Part shown: piece by piece, positions 39,973-48,724 of the stretch
Position numbering within the stretch: the first letter of the stretch is position 1
How the letters are laid out: each line of letters opens with the position of its first letter
Assembly (NCBI GenBank): GCA_949289145.1
Contig: CASEML010000019.1
Span: 1 to 64,000 of the forward strand
Direction of reading: 5' to 3'
Source of the DNA: an uncultured Eubacteriales bacterium
GTDB lineage: Bacteria > Bacillota > Clostridia > Lachnospirales > Lachnospiraceae
DNA length: 64,000 nt
The notes under the pieces: model-generated
What the model was told of the DNA's origin: nothing
Database searches by the model: none
The model's input: the letters and a program-made list of their open reading frames with translations, nothing else
Program-made: the position numbers and the translations under genes

Positions 39973-40911
39973 ATGAAGTATTGTTTTGGTATTGACGTTG
40001 GAGGAACCACAGTAAAACTAGGTTTATTTGACACAGAAGGGAAGGTAATTGAAAAGTGGGAAATAAAGACACGCTCTGAAAACGGCGGTGTTAATGTACT
40101 CCCTGACATTGCAGAGGCAGTGAAAGGAAAAATGGAAGAAAAGGGAATTGCACCAGCAGATGTGGCAGGTGCGGGAATCGGAGTTCCGGGTCCTGTTACA
40201 AACGATGGTTATGTGAACAAAGCAGTAAATCTTGGCTGGAATGAAAGATTTAATGTGGAAGAAAAGCTTTCTTCCATGTTAGGACTTCCGGTAAAGGCAG
40301 GAAATGATGCCAATGTGGCGGCTCTTGGAGAGATGTGGAAGGGCGGCGGCGCCGGTGCAGAAAATGTGGTATTTGTAACTCTTGGTACCGGAGTTGGCGG
40401 CGGTATTATTATTGGCGGAAAAATTGTTACAGGTTCCCATGGAGCCGGTGGTGAAATCGGACATATTCATGTGGAAGACAATGAATCAGACAGCTGTGGC
40501 TGTGGAAATCATGGATGTTTGGAGCAGTATGCTTCTGCTACCGGTGTAGTTCGCATTGCAAATAAACTGTTAAAAGAAACAGAGGAAGAAACGGTACTTC
40601 GCAGTGGTGAAGTATCTGCAAAGACAGTGTTTGATGCTGTAAAGGCAGGAGATTCATTTGCCATTAAAGTGGCAGAACAGTTTGGTAAATATTTGGGAAC
40701 AGCTCTTGCAAATATTTCTGCCATTGTGGATCCGGAAGTGTTTGTAATCGGTGGAGGTGTATCCAAAGCAGGGGAAGTGCTGCTGGATTATATTAAGAAG
40801 TATTATGTACTCACTGCATTTCACGGATGCCGGGAAACAAGATTTGAACTGGCAAAGCTGGGAAATGATGCGGGAATTTACGGAACTGCACGTTTAATTT
40901 TAGATAAGTAA
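39973..40911 (+). CDS. glcK: ROK-family glucokinase
   Basis: A 312-aa sugar kinase with an N-terminal phosphate loop (GIDVGGTTVKLGLFD), catalytic region AGNDANVAALGE, GTGVGGGIIIGGKI, the ROK signature with its zinc ligands CGCGNHGCLEQYAS, and the C-terminal VIGGGVSKAG. It phosphorylates glucose coming from non-PTS uptake or from glucan breakdown. AGGAGG precedes the ATG, and the operon with hprK fits central sugar control. Confidence 0.93.
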   Translation: MKYCFGIDVGGTTVKLGLFDTEGKVIEKWEIKTRSENGGVNVLPDIAEAVKGKMEEKGIAPADVAGAGIGVPGPVTNDGYVNKAVNLGWNERFNVEEKLSSMLGLPVKAGNDANVAALGEMWKGGGAGAENVVFVTLGTGVGGGIIIGGKIVTGSHGAGGEIGHIHVEDNESDSCGCGNHGCLEQYASATGVVRIANKLLKETEEETVLRSGEVSAKTVFDAVKAGDSFAIKVAEQFGKYLGTALANISAIVDPEVFVIGGGVSKAGEVLLDYIKKYYVLTAFHGCRETRFELAKLGNDAGIYGTARLILDK

Positions 40912-40917
40912 TGATTA

Positions 40918-40940
40918 GGCACAGGAATTCCTGTGCCTTT
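40918..40940 (+). terminator. weak terminator or palindrome after glcK
   Basis: A perfect 20-base palindrome, GGCACAGGAATTCCTGTGCC, followed by only TTT. The stem is strong but the T run is short, so readthrough into proC is plausible. Confidence 0.55.
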
Positions 40941-40975
40941 ATGGATTTTTGCAATAGGAAAGAGAGGACAAAAGC

Positions 40976-41770
40976 ATGAAATTAGGATTTATTGGCTGTG
41001 GTAATATGGCAAGTGCCATGATTGGTGGTATTATTGGGAAAGGCTTGTATAAACCGGAGGATATTATCGTATCGGATGCATTGGAAAGCAGTATTCAGAA
41101 AGCGAAAGCAGAATTTAAGGTGAATACTGCCAGTGACAATAAAGAAGTAGTTGCTAAGGCAGAAATTATTATACTATCTGTAAAACCCCAGTTTTACGAA
41201 GATGTTATTGAAGAAATTAGTAAAGAAGTAAAGGAAGAACAGCTGGTTATCAGCATTGCCCCAGGTAAAACTTTAAAGTGGCTGGATAAAACTTTTGGAA
41301 AGCCAGTGAAGTTGATTCGCTGTATGCCAAACACACCGGCATTGGTGGGAGAAGGTATTACCGGAGTTTGCCCAAATGAAAATGTTACAGAAGAAGAGTT
41401 AAATCGGGCAGGAGAAATTTTGAATTGTTTCGGCAGTTATGAGGTGGTACCGGAACATTTAATGGATGTAGTGGTTTCTGTCAGCGGAAGTGCACCAGCT
41501 TATGTATTTATGTTTATTGAAGCTATGGCAGATGCAGCAGTATCCGACGGTATGCCAAGAGCCCAGGCATACAAGTTTGCAGCTCAGGCAGTATTAGGAA
41601 GTGCCAGAATGGTATTGGAAACAGGGAAACATCCGGGAGAATTAAAGGACATGGTATGTTCACCGGCAGGAACTACCATCGAAGCAGTAAGAGTGTTAGA
41701 AGAAAAGGGATTCCGCAGCAGTATTATTGAAGCTATGAAAGCGTGTGCGGAGAAATCCAGAAGCCTGTAA
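40976..41770 (+). CDS. proC: pyrroline-5-carboxylate reductase
   Basis: A 264-aa enzyme that makes the last step of proline synthesis. It has an N-terminal Rossmann motif (GFIGCGNMASAMIGG), CMPNTPALVGEG, and the C-terminal signature (SPAGTTIEAVRVLEEKGFR). Length and motifs are complete. A glcK palindrome lies upstream; no clear promoter of its own was found. Confidence 0.96.
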   Translation: MKLGFIGCGNMASAMIGGIIGKGLYKPEDIIVSDALESSIQKAKAEFKVNTASDNKEVVAKAEIIILSVKPQFYEDVIEEISKEVKEEQLVISIAPGKTLKWLDKTFGKPVKLIRCMPNTPALVGEGITGVCPNENVTEEELNRAGEILNCFGSYEVVPEHLMDVVVSVSGSAPAYVFMFIEAMADAAVSDGMPRAQAYKFAAQAVLGSARMVLETGKHPGELKDMVCSPAGTTIEAVRVLEEKGFRSSIIEAMKACAEKSRSL

Positions 41771-41832
41771 CCTAAAAAATAGACAAAAAGTACCTTGTAT
41801 TAAAAAAATATTACAAAAATTTAAAAAAGTAC

Positions 41833-41861
41833 TGGACAAATATTAAAAAGTATGTTACATT
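41833..41861 (+). promoter_or_regulatory. possible promoter of a small RNA
   Basis: TGGACA (41833-41838), 17-base spacer, TACATT (41856-41861), overlapped by a TATAAT at 41861-41866 that has no good -35. It lies just upstream of the structured stretch 41868-42046. Confidence 0.4.
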
Positions 41862-41867
41862 ATAATC

Positions 41868-42046
41868 ACAGTAAGGCAGGGAACTTAAGGACGCAAAAAA
41901 GTTTCAAGCCTTATATCATAACACATTATACCTTTTTTAGTAAATTTATAACCTCCCCAAATTATAAATTTACTTACTCCCCCTCATTATTATTATATAG
42001 TTTTTACAAAAAGAGCGTAGCCGCAAAGCGGTTCCGCTCTTTTTGT
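41868..42046 (+). ncRNA. candidate small RNA with C-rich loop and terminator
   Basis: No convincing coding frame. Three structures follow a promoter: TAAGGC pairs with GCCTTA, enclosing GGAACTT/AAGTTTC and a GGACGCAAA loop (41872-41914); a perfect 13-bp stem (41939-41951 with 41962-41974) whose loop is CCTCCCCAAA; a single-stranded ACTCCCCCTC; and a terminator at 42008-42044. C-rich loops that pair with GGAGG ribosome binding sites are known in Staphylococcus regulatory RNAs. GGACGCAAA resembles a segment of the c-di-GMP-I riboswitch, but the rest of that fold is absent. Confidence 0.4.
42008..42044 (+). terminator. Rho-independent terminator
   Basis: AAAAAGAGCG pairs with CGCTCTTTTT, and the inner arm AGCCGC with GCGGTT around AAA. 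The 3' arm ends in five T residues. Confidence 0.88.
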
Positions 42047-42092
42047 TATATGAAAAATAATTTTATATTTTAGGTATATTTATTGTAGAAGC

Positions 42093-42254
42093 ATGTTGAA
42101 TGTAACAAAAATAAAAACATTCATGATTGGAATCATAGCTATATGTCTAATAGGTGTCATAGCGGATGTGATGTTGTCTACATACGAATTGAACGAGGAT
42201 GGAAAGTTAGAAGAAAAGTCACTAAAAAAATGCCAACCGAGGAACAGGTGGTAG
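42093..42254 (+). CDS. possible 53-aa single-helix membrane peptide or gene remnant
   Basis: ATG 42093 opens 53 codons with one membrane segment (FMIGIIAICLIGVIADVML) and a charged tail ending in a TAG after KKCQPRNRW. There is no good ribosome binding site. A shift at the A run near 42225 would give a different 12-residue end, so it may be a decayed gene. No family recognised. Confidence 0.3.
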   Translation: MLNVTKIKTFMIGIIAICLIGVIADVMLSTYELNEDGKLEEKSLKKCQPRNRW

Positions 42255-42615
42255 GAAAAAGGTAGGACTAAAAGATGGGAAAACTTAGTGCTTATGATAG
42301 AGATTTAATCAATAATAACCAAGAGCATTTTGATCAAGTTAACCTAGTTTAGCTTCAGAGCTTATTAAAATATCACAAATTTTAAGGATATATGATAAGC
42401 TGCTCTTGTGTAAAATGCTCAAAAAAATAGTTTGACACGCAAAGCAATATGTTGAAAAGCATGAGGACTTAATGCTATGAAAAAAAATAATTAAAGATAT
42501 TGTAAAAATTATAAAATTTTATTGCAAAATACTACCAAATTATGGTAAACTTAAAACGCTTTGTAAAAAAGAGGAAATAAATAATTAACATCCGTTGAGG
42601 AGGAAAGGAAAAAAA
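42255..42615. other. apparently non-coding or decayed stretch before the large surface protein
   Basis: Contains a 25-codon frame (42275-42352, MGKLSAYDRDLINNNQ and on), a continuation in another frame (ASELIKISQILRIYDKLLL and on to about 42430) that looks like the rest of a broken small gene, and an inverted repeat AGAGCTTAT/ATAAG-CTG-CTCT at about 42356-42405. The last 100 bases hold the promoter of the next gene. Nothing else was recognised. Confidence 0.4.
42522..42551 (+). promoter_or_regulatory. promoter of the large surface protein gene
   Basis: TTGCAA (42522-42527), 18-base spacer, TAAACT (42546-42551) with a TGG extension just upstream. It lies 64 bases before the ATG. Confidence 0.5.
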
Positions 42616-45600
42616 ATGAAAAGAATCAAAAGTAAAGTGCTAGTTTCACTTTTGGCATTTGCTTTGGCAGTAACATCTGTTGCTACCCCTTCTGTATCCG
42701 CAGAAGCAGCAAGCTCAAAAAGGGCTGTAAAGTCAGTTACGCTGAAAGTGAACAAGAAAAAAGTGAACAAAAAAACAACAACTTTACAAGTTGGGAAGAC
42801 ATTAACGGTAAAGACTACTGTTAGTCCAAGTTCAGCTAAAAAATCAATTTCTTACAAAACAAGTAACAAGAAAATTGCAACTGTATCCAAAAAAGGTAAG
42901 GTAAAAGCCATAAAAGCTGGAACAGCAAAAATTACAGTTACTGTAAAAGGTAAAAATAATAAAAAGAAAAGTGCCTGGTTTAAGGTTAAGGTTACTAAGA
43001 AAAAAACCCCAACAAAGGCACCTACAAAAGCGCCAACAAAAGCACCTACAGCAACACCAGATAAAGTTGAAGTAAAATCTGTCGTTGTATCTGTGAATCC
43101 TGCGGTTATTAAAGTAGGAGAAAAGGCTCAGGTTACTGCAAATGTTCAGCCAGCTAATGCTACGAACAAAGGATTTACATATACATCTTCTAATCCTTCA
43201 GTTGCAAATGTAGATAAATCAGGAGTTGTTTCCGGAGTGGCAGGTGGAACAACAACAATTACAGCTACCGCAACAAATGGAGTGTCAGGAAGTGTATCTA
43301 TTACAGTTGAAGAAACAGAAGTAGAATCTGTAGTTTTGGATAAAACAACTTTAACACTGGCGAAAGGTGCGAAAGGTAAGCTGACAGCCTCTGTATTACC
43401 AACTACGGCTAAAAATAAAAAAGTTTCATGGTCATCTGATAATACAGCCGTAGCGACTGTTTCAAATGATGGTGAAATAAGTGCTTTGACACCGGGAACA
43501 GCCAATATTACAGTTACTACAGATGAAGGAAAGAGAACAGCAGTATGTGTTGTTACGGTAACAAATACAACAAATGAAAATGTAGACGGATTAAGTGCAG
43601 AAGTAACGAATCCAATGAATGATGAACATCCTGGTGTGGTACTTACAGGAACCAGTGCATATATTCAGGTTAGACTTGCAAATGCTGGTAAGCCGGTAGG
43701 AGGTTCTTCTGTAGAACTTACATATGAAGCAAAATATGGAAATGCTCCAGATTATTTTGAACTAAAGGAAAGTTCTGTAAAAGAAACAAATAGTGACGGA
43801 ATCGTAACTTATGTATTTGGTTTAAAGGATGAATATTCAAAGCTTACAGCAACAGATGATATTTATCAAAGCTATAAGGTAACAATTACAGCAGTAGGTT
43901 CTAATCAGAAAATTGATATTCCGGTATCTTTTGCATGTATCGAATTTAATGATATATATGTAAGAAATAATATAGATCCATCATTAACAGATATCACACC
44001 GGGCAGCAATGTAATTGACAGTGATGGACTTTACACCACAAAATCAACAAACGGATATAAGAATTGGGAATATGTAACTTCACAGCAGGAAAGTCTTACA
44101 GATACTACAGAACACGAAGTACATATTGCAGCAATTCCATACTTGATTTTGCCGGCAATTGAAGGCGAAACTACTACAGAATTCTATGAAAAGATTCAGC
44201 ATTCTGATTCAGCAGAATATTCTGTATATAATGATGAAACAAATACAACAACTACAACAGTTGTAACAGATGTACCAGCAGGATTAAATTACATTACATT
44301 GCATTTTTCAAAAATTGAACTTTCAGAATATACGAGAATGAAAATTCAGTTAATTGATGCAGATAATGGTACTGTATACGATACAGTTTATAAAGATGTA
44401 ACTAATAATATTTCAGATGCAGGTGTTCAGATTGAAATTCAGGAAAATGAAGAAATTGATGTAGTAATTTCTTTAGAGTCAGCTGGACAGGTAAATGATG
44501 ATAAAAATGAAGGCTATGTTCTTGAAAAAGTGACAGGACTTTGGAAATCTTCTGGTTTAGAAAGACGTACAGAAGAAGAATTAGTAAATTCTGTAGAGTG
44601 GTCTGTAGTAGATGCTGTATATAGTGATCCACAGGCAATGTCATTTGAAACTGCTCAGCAGTATATTAAGGTTGATGCAAACACCAGCCAGAAAGAAATT
44701 TTAAAAGAAACAAATACATATAGTTATAGAGTACCAAGTTTCCCTAATAGTGGTGATGCTATTATCACTGTAAAGGATGAAAATGGTAAGGAAATTGCTT
44801 ACTATTTGTATCCATCTGAAAATAGTTGGGAATGGGCAAAAGATAGTGCCGGAAATTATATTTTAGATGCTAACGGAAATAAGATTCAGAAATGGTTGAA
44901 TGTAAATGTGTTAGCAGCACCTGAATCTGAAGGCTATGCTATTTATGCTACTGCTGATGAAGTGACAGCAAAAGTAGGAGAATTAAGACAGGAAGGTAAC
45001 GTAGCAATTGTAAACTCAAATGCACCGGGAAGAACTCACTTAAGAGCAGTATTATCTATCCCTGAATTAGGTCAGATTGATGCTACAAACGGCGCTGTAG
45101 GATATACTTCCGTTCAGTGGGCACCACGTCCAAAAGAAGAAGAGATAGTAGAACAGAAAGATTTCTATGCATTAATTGGTCAGACGATTGAAGTGGAGGC
45201 ACAGTTATATAGTGCTAATGGAAATAAGTATACTGGTTCAGAAGTACCAATCGAATTTTTCTATGAGTATGCTGACGAAACAATAATTCCAGCAAGTGGA
45301 AAATCAATTGATGATAGAGATATCGTAACAGTAATTAACAATCCAACAAAAACAGACACAAATGGCCATGCTGTATTACAGGTTAAGGCTTCTCAGGCTG
45401 ATGAAGGAAAGTTAATTGGTGTTTGGGCAAAATCAAAAGCAGAAGATGGAAAGACATATGAAGTAAGACTCGCTGTAAAAGGAACAGAAACAGAAGTTGC
45501 AAACCTATATTGGATTGATGCAGGACTATCCTTTAAAGATCGTATTCAGCATGATCAGGTAAGCGATCAAGAAGATGGTCAGACAACAATAGCACTTTCT

Positions 45601-47250
45601 GATACAGTAGAAGTGAAGGGATTATCACCTAGAACTGTTGGAAGTCATTGGATTTTTGGATATCAGTTAATTGGTGCTTTGGATAGAAATGACTATGAAG
45701 TTGGCGAAATCTCAGGTATCAATATTGACGTACAGAAAGAAAATGTTGGTGAAGATTTAGAACCATACACAGTAGATGGTGTTGTTCAGAATGGTGTTGT
45801 AAGAGCATATTCCGAACAGACTGGTTCTACAACAATTATAGGTACTGTAAATGATGAACAGATAAATGAAGAGGTAGTTTTCAGTATTTATGATAAAGAT
45901 ACACATGAAAAAATTGGTGATTTTGTTAATGTTGGTGTAGGTACCTCTACGATAAATGCAACATTACGTTTACCATTTGCATGGACCAATTTAGGATTAG
46001 CAAGAAAGATTATTACACCATTAGGTACTCAGCTGAATCAGGAAACTGCTACAAATGCTTATATTCAGGTAACAGACCAGTATGGTAATGTATATAAGGA
46101 TAAAGAAGTAGAATACTGGACAATTTCTACAACAGGCGCAGCCAGCCATGTAATTGGAAGTGAAGAAAATAGAAAAACAGCTACAACTGATAGTAATGGT
46201 CTTGTAAAAATTGAATTACCAGCACCAAATTCATCAGGTGCTACAACTATTTATGCAGTGGTTAACGGTGAAACAGTGGTTGAAACTATTACATATCAGA
46301 ACCAGACAGATAAGACCAAAAAAGATTTTGCACTTGTTAATGCAGTATACAAACCAGCTTCGGCTGATGAAAGTCTTACAAATGATCAGATTGTATTGAC
46401 ATTTAGTAATCGTATTGATGAAAAGACTTTAGATGTTAAGATGTTTGATGTATTTAATGCTGATGATGAAGCAATTTCCTATACAATTAAGAGTGCGGAA
46501 TTAGATCCAAGTAATAAGAAAATAGTTATCTTAACTATGGCTAACACAACATTACAGTCTGTACAGGATAAGATTAAAGTTCGTGTTAGTGAATATACAC
46601 CTGAAGAAGGAGCAGAAGCAGGTGTAGAAAAAGAATTAGTAGATGTTTATGGTGTAACAGTGAAACCTACTTACAATGAAGTAATTACACAGCCGAATGC
46701 TGCATATACAATTAATGCAAGCTATGATAATGGTGTGATTACAGCAGTTGTTAAGAGAGGAAATACTACAATTACCACATTAGATGGAAATATTTATGCA
46801 GTATCTGAAATAGCATCTGTATTAAATAATGCAACTGGCGTAATTGCAAGTTCAAGTAAAACTATTCCAGTTACTCCGGCATCACAGACAACGAAAATTA
46901 CATTATATTATATGGGTGCAAGCACTACAATTGATATTGCAAGTACAGATGTGAATGCACCAGCAGAAGAAGAAGTTGTTGAAGAAGAAGTAGCAACAGA
47001 AGGAGAGACTGTTGAAGCAGCAGCAGAAGAGGAGACTGTTGGAGAAGAAGTAGCAACAACAGGAGAAGAGACTGTTGGAGAAGAAGTAGCAACAACAGGA
47101 GAAGAGACTGCTGATGAAGAAGCAATAGAAGAAACAGAAACAACTATTGAAGAGAAAACAACAGAAGAAGTAGCAGAGGTAGAAGAAGAAGCAACACAAG
47201 AAGAGACTGTTGAAGAAGAAGTAGCAACAGAAGAAGTTGTCGAAGAATAA
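42616..47250 (+). CDS. giant secreted Ig-like (BIG2 and related) surface protein
   Basis: A 1544-aa protein. Order: signal peptide (about 1-31, cleavage near AEAAS), a very Lys-rich BIG2-type Ig domain (about 38-130), a PTKA-repeat linker, two more BIG2 domains (about 152-232 and 236-318), then several invasin-like domains (examples near VQVRLANAGKPVGG-like and NAYIQVTDQYGNVYKD segments) and an SbsA-like domain (DQIVLTFSNRIDEKTLDVKMFD). The end is an acidic Glu/Val/Thr repeat tail of about 95 residues. There is no LPXTG motif, SLH domain or final membrane helix. ATG 42616 follows GAGGAGGAAAGG. It has its own promoter and terminator. Likely an S-layer-like or adhesive protein. Confidence 0.8.
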   Translation: MKRIKSKVLVSLLAFALAVTSVATPSVSAEAASSKRAVKSVTLKVNKKKVNKKTTTLQVGKTLTVKTTVSPSSAKKSISYKTSNKKIATVSKKGKVKAIKAGTAKITVTVKGKNNKKKSAWFKVKVTKKKTPTKAPTKAPTKAPTATPDKVEVKSVVVSVNPAVIKVGEKAQVTANVQPANATNKGFTYTSSNPSVANVDKSGVVSGVAGGTTTITATATNGVSGSVSITVEETEVESVVLDKTTLTLAKGAKGKLTASVLPTTAKNKKVSWSSDNTAVATVSNDGEISALTPGTANITVTTDEGKRTAVCVVTVTNTTNENVDGLSAEVTNPMNDEHPGVVLTGTSAYIQVRLANAGKPVGGSSVELTYEAKYGNAPDYFELKESSVKETNSDGIVTYVFGLKDEYSKLTATDDIYQSYKVTITAVGSNQKIDIPVSFACIEFNDIYVRNNIDPSLTDITPGSNVIDSDGLYTTKSTNGYKNWEYVTSQQESLTDTTEHEVHIAAIPYLILPAIEGETTTEFYEKIQHSDSAEYSVYNDETNTTTTTVVTDVPAGLNYITLHFSKIELSEYTRMKIQLIDADNGTVYDTVYKDVTNNISDAGVQIEIQENEEIDVVISLESAGQVNDDKNEGYVLEKVTGLWKSSGLERRTEEELVNSVEWSVVDAVYSDPQAMSFETAQQYIKVDANTSQKEILKETNTYSYRVPSFPNSGDAIITVKDENGKEIAYYLYPSENSWEWAKDSAGNYILDANGNKIQKWLNVNVLAAPESEGYAIYATADEVTAKVGELRQEGNVAIVNSNAPGRTHLRAVLSIPELGQIDATNGAVGYTSVQWAPRPKEEEIVEQKDFYALIGQTIEVEAQLYSANGNKYTGSEVPIEFFYEYADETIIPASGKSIDDRDIVTVINNPTKTDTNGHAVLQVKASQADEGKLIGVWAKSKAEDGKTYEVRLAVKGTETEVANLYWIDAGLSFKDRIQHDQVSDQEDGQTTIALSDTVEVKGLSPRTVGSHWIFGYQLIGALDRNDYEVGEISGINIDVQKENVGEDLEPYTVDGVVQNGVVRAYSEQTGSTTIIGTVNDEQINEEVVFSIYDKDTHEKIGDFVNVGVGTSTINATLRLPFAWTNLGLARKIITPLGTQLNQETATNAYIQVTDQYGNVYKDKEVEYWTISTTGAASHVIGSEENRKTATTDSNGLVKIELPAPNSSGATTIYAVVNGETVVETITYQNQTDKTKKDFALVNAVYKPASADESLTNDQIVLTFSNRIDEKTLDVKMFDVFNADDEAISYTIKSAELDPSNKKIVILTMANTTLQSVQDKIKVRVSEYTPEEGAEAGVEKELVDVYGVTVKPTYNEVITQPNAAYTINASYDNGVITAVVKRGNTTITTLDGNIYAVSEIASVLNNATGVIASSSKTIPVTPASQTTKITLYYMGASTTIDIASTDVNAPAEEEVVEEEVATEGETVEAAAEEETVGEEVATTGEETVGEEVATTGEETADEEAIEETETTIEEKTTEEVAEVEEEATQEETVEEEVATEEVVEE
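47032..47103 (+). repeat. 36-base tandem repeat in the acidic tail
   Basis: Two exact-frame copies of a 36-base unit, with a partial third from 47104, encoding ETVGEEVATTGE. Similar degenerate units flank it from about 46962 to 47248. Confidence 0.8.
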
Positions 47251-47295
47251 TTCTTCTAATAGTTACAAACAAAATTATACCTTGACAAGGGTACT

Positions 47296-47336
47296 AAAAG
47301 CATCCGCTCCAGTCGAAAGGCTGGGCGGGTGCTTTT
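47296..47336 (+). terminator. terminator of the surface protein gene
   Basis: AAAAGCATCCGC pairs with the GCGGGTGCTTTT side (one G-U pair) and CCAG with CTGG, around TCGAAAGG; the 3' arm ends in TTTT. Confidence 0.85.
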
Positions 47337-47527
47337 CTATACTTTTACTGGTTTTGGAATGCATCCCTTGGTATATTTGCTGGAATCTGCTGATGATTTG
47401 GTATACTACGCTATTTTATATACTGGCTATAAGCATATTTCAAAAAGCTTATAGAGGAATTTTTATTTCATGAAGCAGAAAAATACTTGAACAGGTTATG
47501 AATGCAAGGAGATTTCTATGAATTGCC

Positions 47528-47568
47528 AAAAGCGGAATGACGATTAAAAAATCGTACATCCCGCTTTT
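47528..47568 (-). terminator. terminator of the first CBM21-like gene
   Basis: AAAAGCGG/CCGCTTTT, then ATG/CAT and CGAT/ATCG with small mismatches around an A-rich loop, 62 bases after the minus-strand stop codon at 47630. Confidence 0.75.
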
Positions 47569-47629
47569 AGCTTTATAACAATAGAAAGTTCGCAGATTGC
47601 GTTTTTATTGTTACGGAGTCAAAGTCGAA

Positions 47630-48382
47630 TTAATATCCTCTGTAATATGTACTGTCGTAGTTTGAACCAAAGTTATTGTCCCAATAAGTTTGACCATTTA
47701 CCTGATAACATAAAGAATATTGGAAGGAATCTCTTTTATCAGGGTCCAAATTTAAGGTAACTTCCCATATTTCAGAATCAGTTCCTGAAATAGCGGATAC
47801 ATAGCTTAAGTCTACATCCTTATATGTTGCCCAGTTGTCTTCAGTATATCTTACCTTTACTACTTTGGAATATGCAAGATTTCTCACAGCAGCCTGTATT
47901 TTATAGTTCTCAGAGCTCTGATACGTCAGGCGCATTGACTTAACATTTGCCACTCCTAAGTAATCAGAATACGTATAGTTGTTGCCATTATTGTTATCCC
48001 AGTAAGTCTGACCGTCTCCTACATACTTGATAGCATATTCACTGCCTAATCCCCAGCCGTAAACACTGGCTTTCCAGATTTCAGTGTTATCATCTATTTT
48101 AGTAAGATAGGTGGCTGCCACGTCCTGCCATTCGTCAGATCCAGACATTTCATAATGAACATATACAGCTTTAGTTGCAGCACTTCCAGCTTCAACCTGT
48201 ACATAGATATCATAGCTGCGGTAACCATATTTAGTTGCTCCCTGTTCCATGGCATAAAGTTTTACCGGGTTACTAGAAGCCTTTGCAGTAATTCCACATC
48301 CTAACATAGGAAGAACTCCGCAAAGCATTGCAAATACCATAATAATGGCTGATAATTTTTTGAAAGATTTACTTATCCTCAT
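47630..48382 (-). CDS. secreted tandem CBM21-like starch/glycogen-binding protein
   Basis: A 250-aa protein: signal peptide (about 1-35, AKASS) and two repeats of a carbohydrate-binding module. Each repeat ends in the CBM21 hallmark, YWDNNNGNNY (127-136) and YWDNNFGSNY (233-242). The second has VRNLAYSKVVKVRYTEDNWAT, matching the CBM21 pattern in glycogen-targeting subunits of eukaryotic phosphatase 1 and in fungal glucoamylase. No catalytic domain is present. It is about three quarters identical by eye to the protein at 48725-49477. GGAGAAGAGATA precedes the ATG. The promoter and operator are listed separately. Glucan binding is inferred from the family. Confidence 0.75.
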   Translation of the reverse strand: MRISKSFKKLSAIIMVFAMLCGVLPMLGCGITAKASSNPVKLYAMEQGATKYGYRSYDIYVQVEAGSAATKAVYVHYEMSGSDEWQDVAATYLTKIDDNTEIWKASVYGWGLGSEYAIKYVGDGQTYWDNNNGNNYTYSDYLGVANVKSMRLTYQSSENYKIQAAVRNLAYSKVVKVRYTEDNWATYKDVDLSYVSAISGTDSEIWEVTLNLDPDKRDSFQYSLCYQVNGQTYWDNNFGSNYDSTYYRGY

Positions 48383-48421
48383 TATCTCTTCTCCTTATAT
48401 TTAATTAATTTTCGAAATATT

Positions 48422-48433
48422 GTAAGTACTTAC
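48422..48433 (-). promoter_or_regulatory. LacI/CcpA-type operator of the first CBM21-like gene
   Basis: The perfect palindrome GTAAGTACTTAC, 7 bases downstream of the -10 box, so near the transcription start. It has the half-site of LacI-family operators with TA instead of CG at the centre. Confidence 0.6.
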
Positions 48434-48440
48434 GGATAAA

Positions 48441-48469
48441 ATAATACTATAAATGGAAAAATTAGTCAA
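48441..48469 (-). promoter_or_regulatory. promoter of the first CBM21-like gene
   Basis: Read on the minus strand: TTGACT, 17-base spacer, TATTAT. Same arrangement as the promoter at 49524-49552. Confidence 0.75.
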
Positions 48470-48671
48470 TAGAGAAAAAAAAAGAAAAAATAATGAATTA
48501 AGAATAATTACAAGAATAAAGTCTTATTATAAAGAAAAGTGTTAATAGAATATCAGCCATATGAAAGCAGATTTCTGAACACAATTTAGTTAATAAATTA
48601 GAAAAGGAATATGGGAATTAGTGTTAGGATCTCTTGGTGACAGACTTTAAAAGTGAAATAACAGAATTATA

Positions 48672-48711
48672 AGCCGAGATGGAGATTAGAAGGTAATCGT
48701 ACATCCCGGCT
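48672..48711 (-). terminator. terminator of the second CBM21-like gene
   Basis: AGCCG/CGGCT, GATG/CATC and GATTA/TAATC form a 14-bp stem with small mismatches, 14 bases after the minus-strand stop at 48725. The T run is short. Confidence 0.7.
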
Positions 48712-48724
48712 ATTATTTTAGTGA

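Larger units (their letters stand above)
47251..47629. other. intergenic stretch with two convergent terminators
   Basis: Apart from the two hairpins listed separately (47296-47336 and 47528-47568) the stretch is A/T-rich. A 78-codon frame crosses the first terminator but begins inside the surface protein gene and has no ribosome binding site; I do not regard it as a gene. Confidence 0.6.
48383..48724. other. gap between the CBM21-like paralogues
   Basis: Holds the promoter/operator of the first gene (48422-48469) and the terminator of the second (48672-48711). The 200 bases between them are A/T-rich and I see nothing in them. Confidence 0.7.

Noticed and set aside
41868..41914. c-di-GMP-I riboswitch suggested by GGACGCAAA
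   Set aside because: The upstream GGCAAACC segment, the tetraloop receptor and the second helix of that class are missing, and a terminator closes the transcript before the downstream gene.
41852..42073. 73-codon frame MLHYNHSKAGNL in the candidate RNA region
   Set aside because: It runs through a 13-bp perfect stem and a Rho-independent terminator and has no ribosome binding site, so it is not a gene.
46903..47199. Cys/Phe- or Leu-rich frames on the minus strand in the surface protein tail
   Set aside because: They are antisense shadows of the GAA/GCA repeat codons of the acidic tail.
47237..47473. 78-codon plus-strand frame after the surface protein
   Set aside because: It begins inside the preceding gene and reads through its terminator, with no ribosome binding site.
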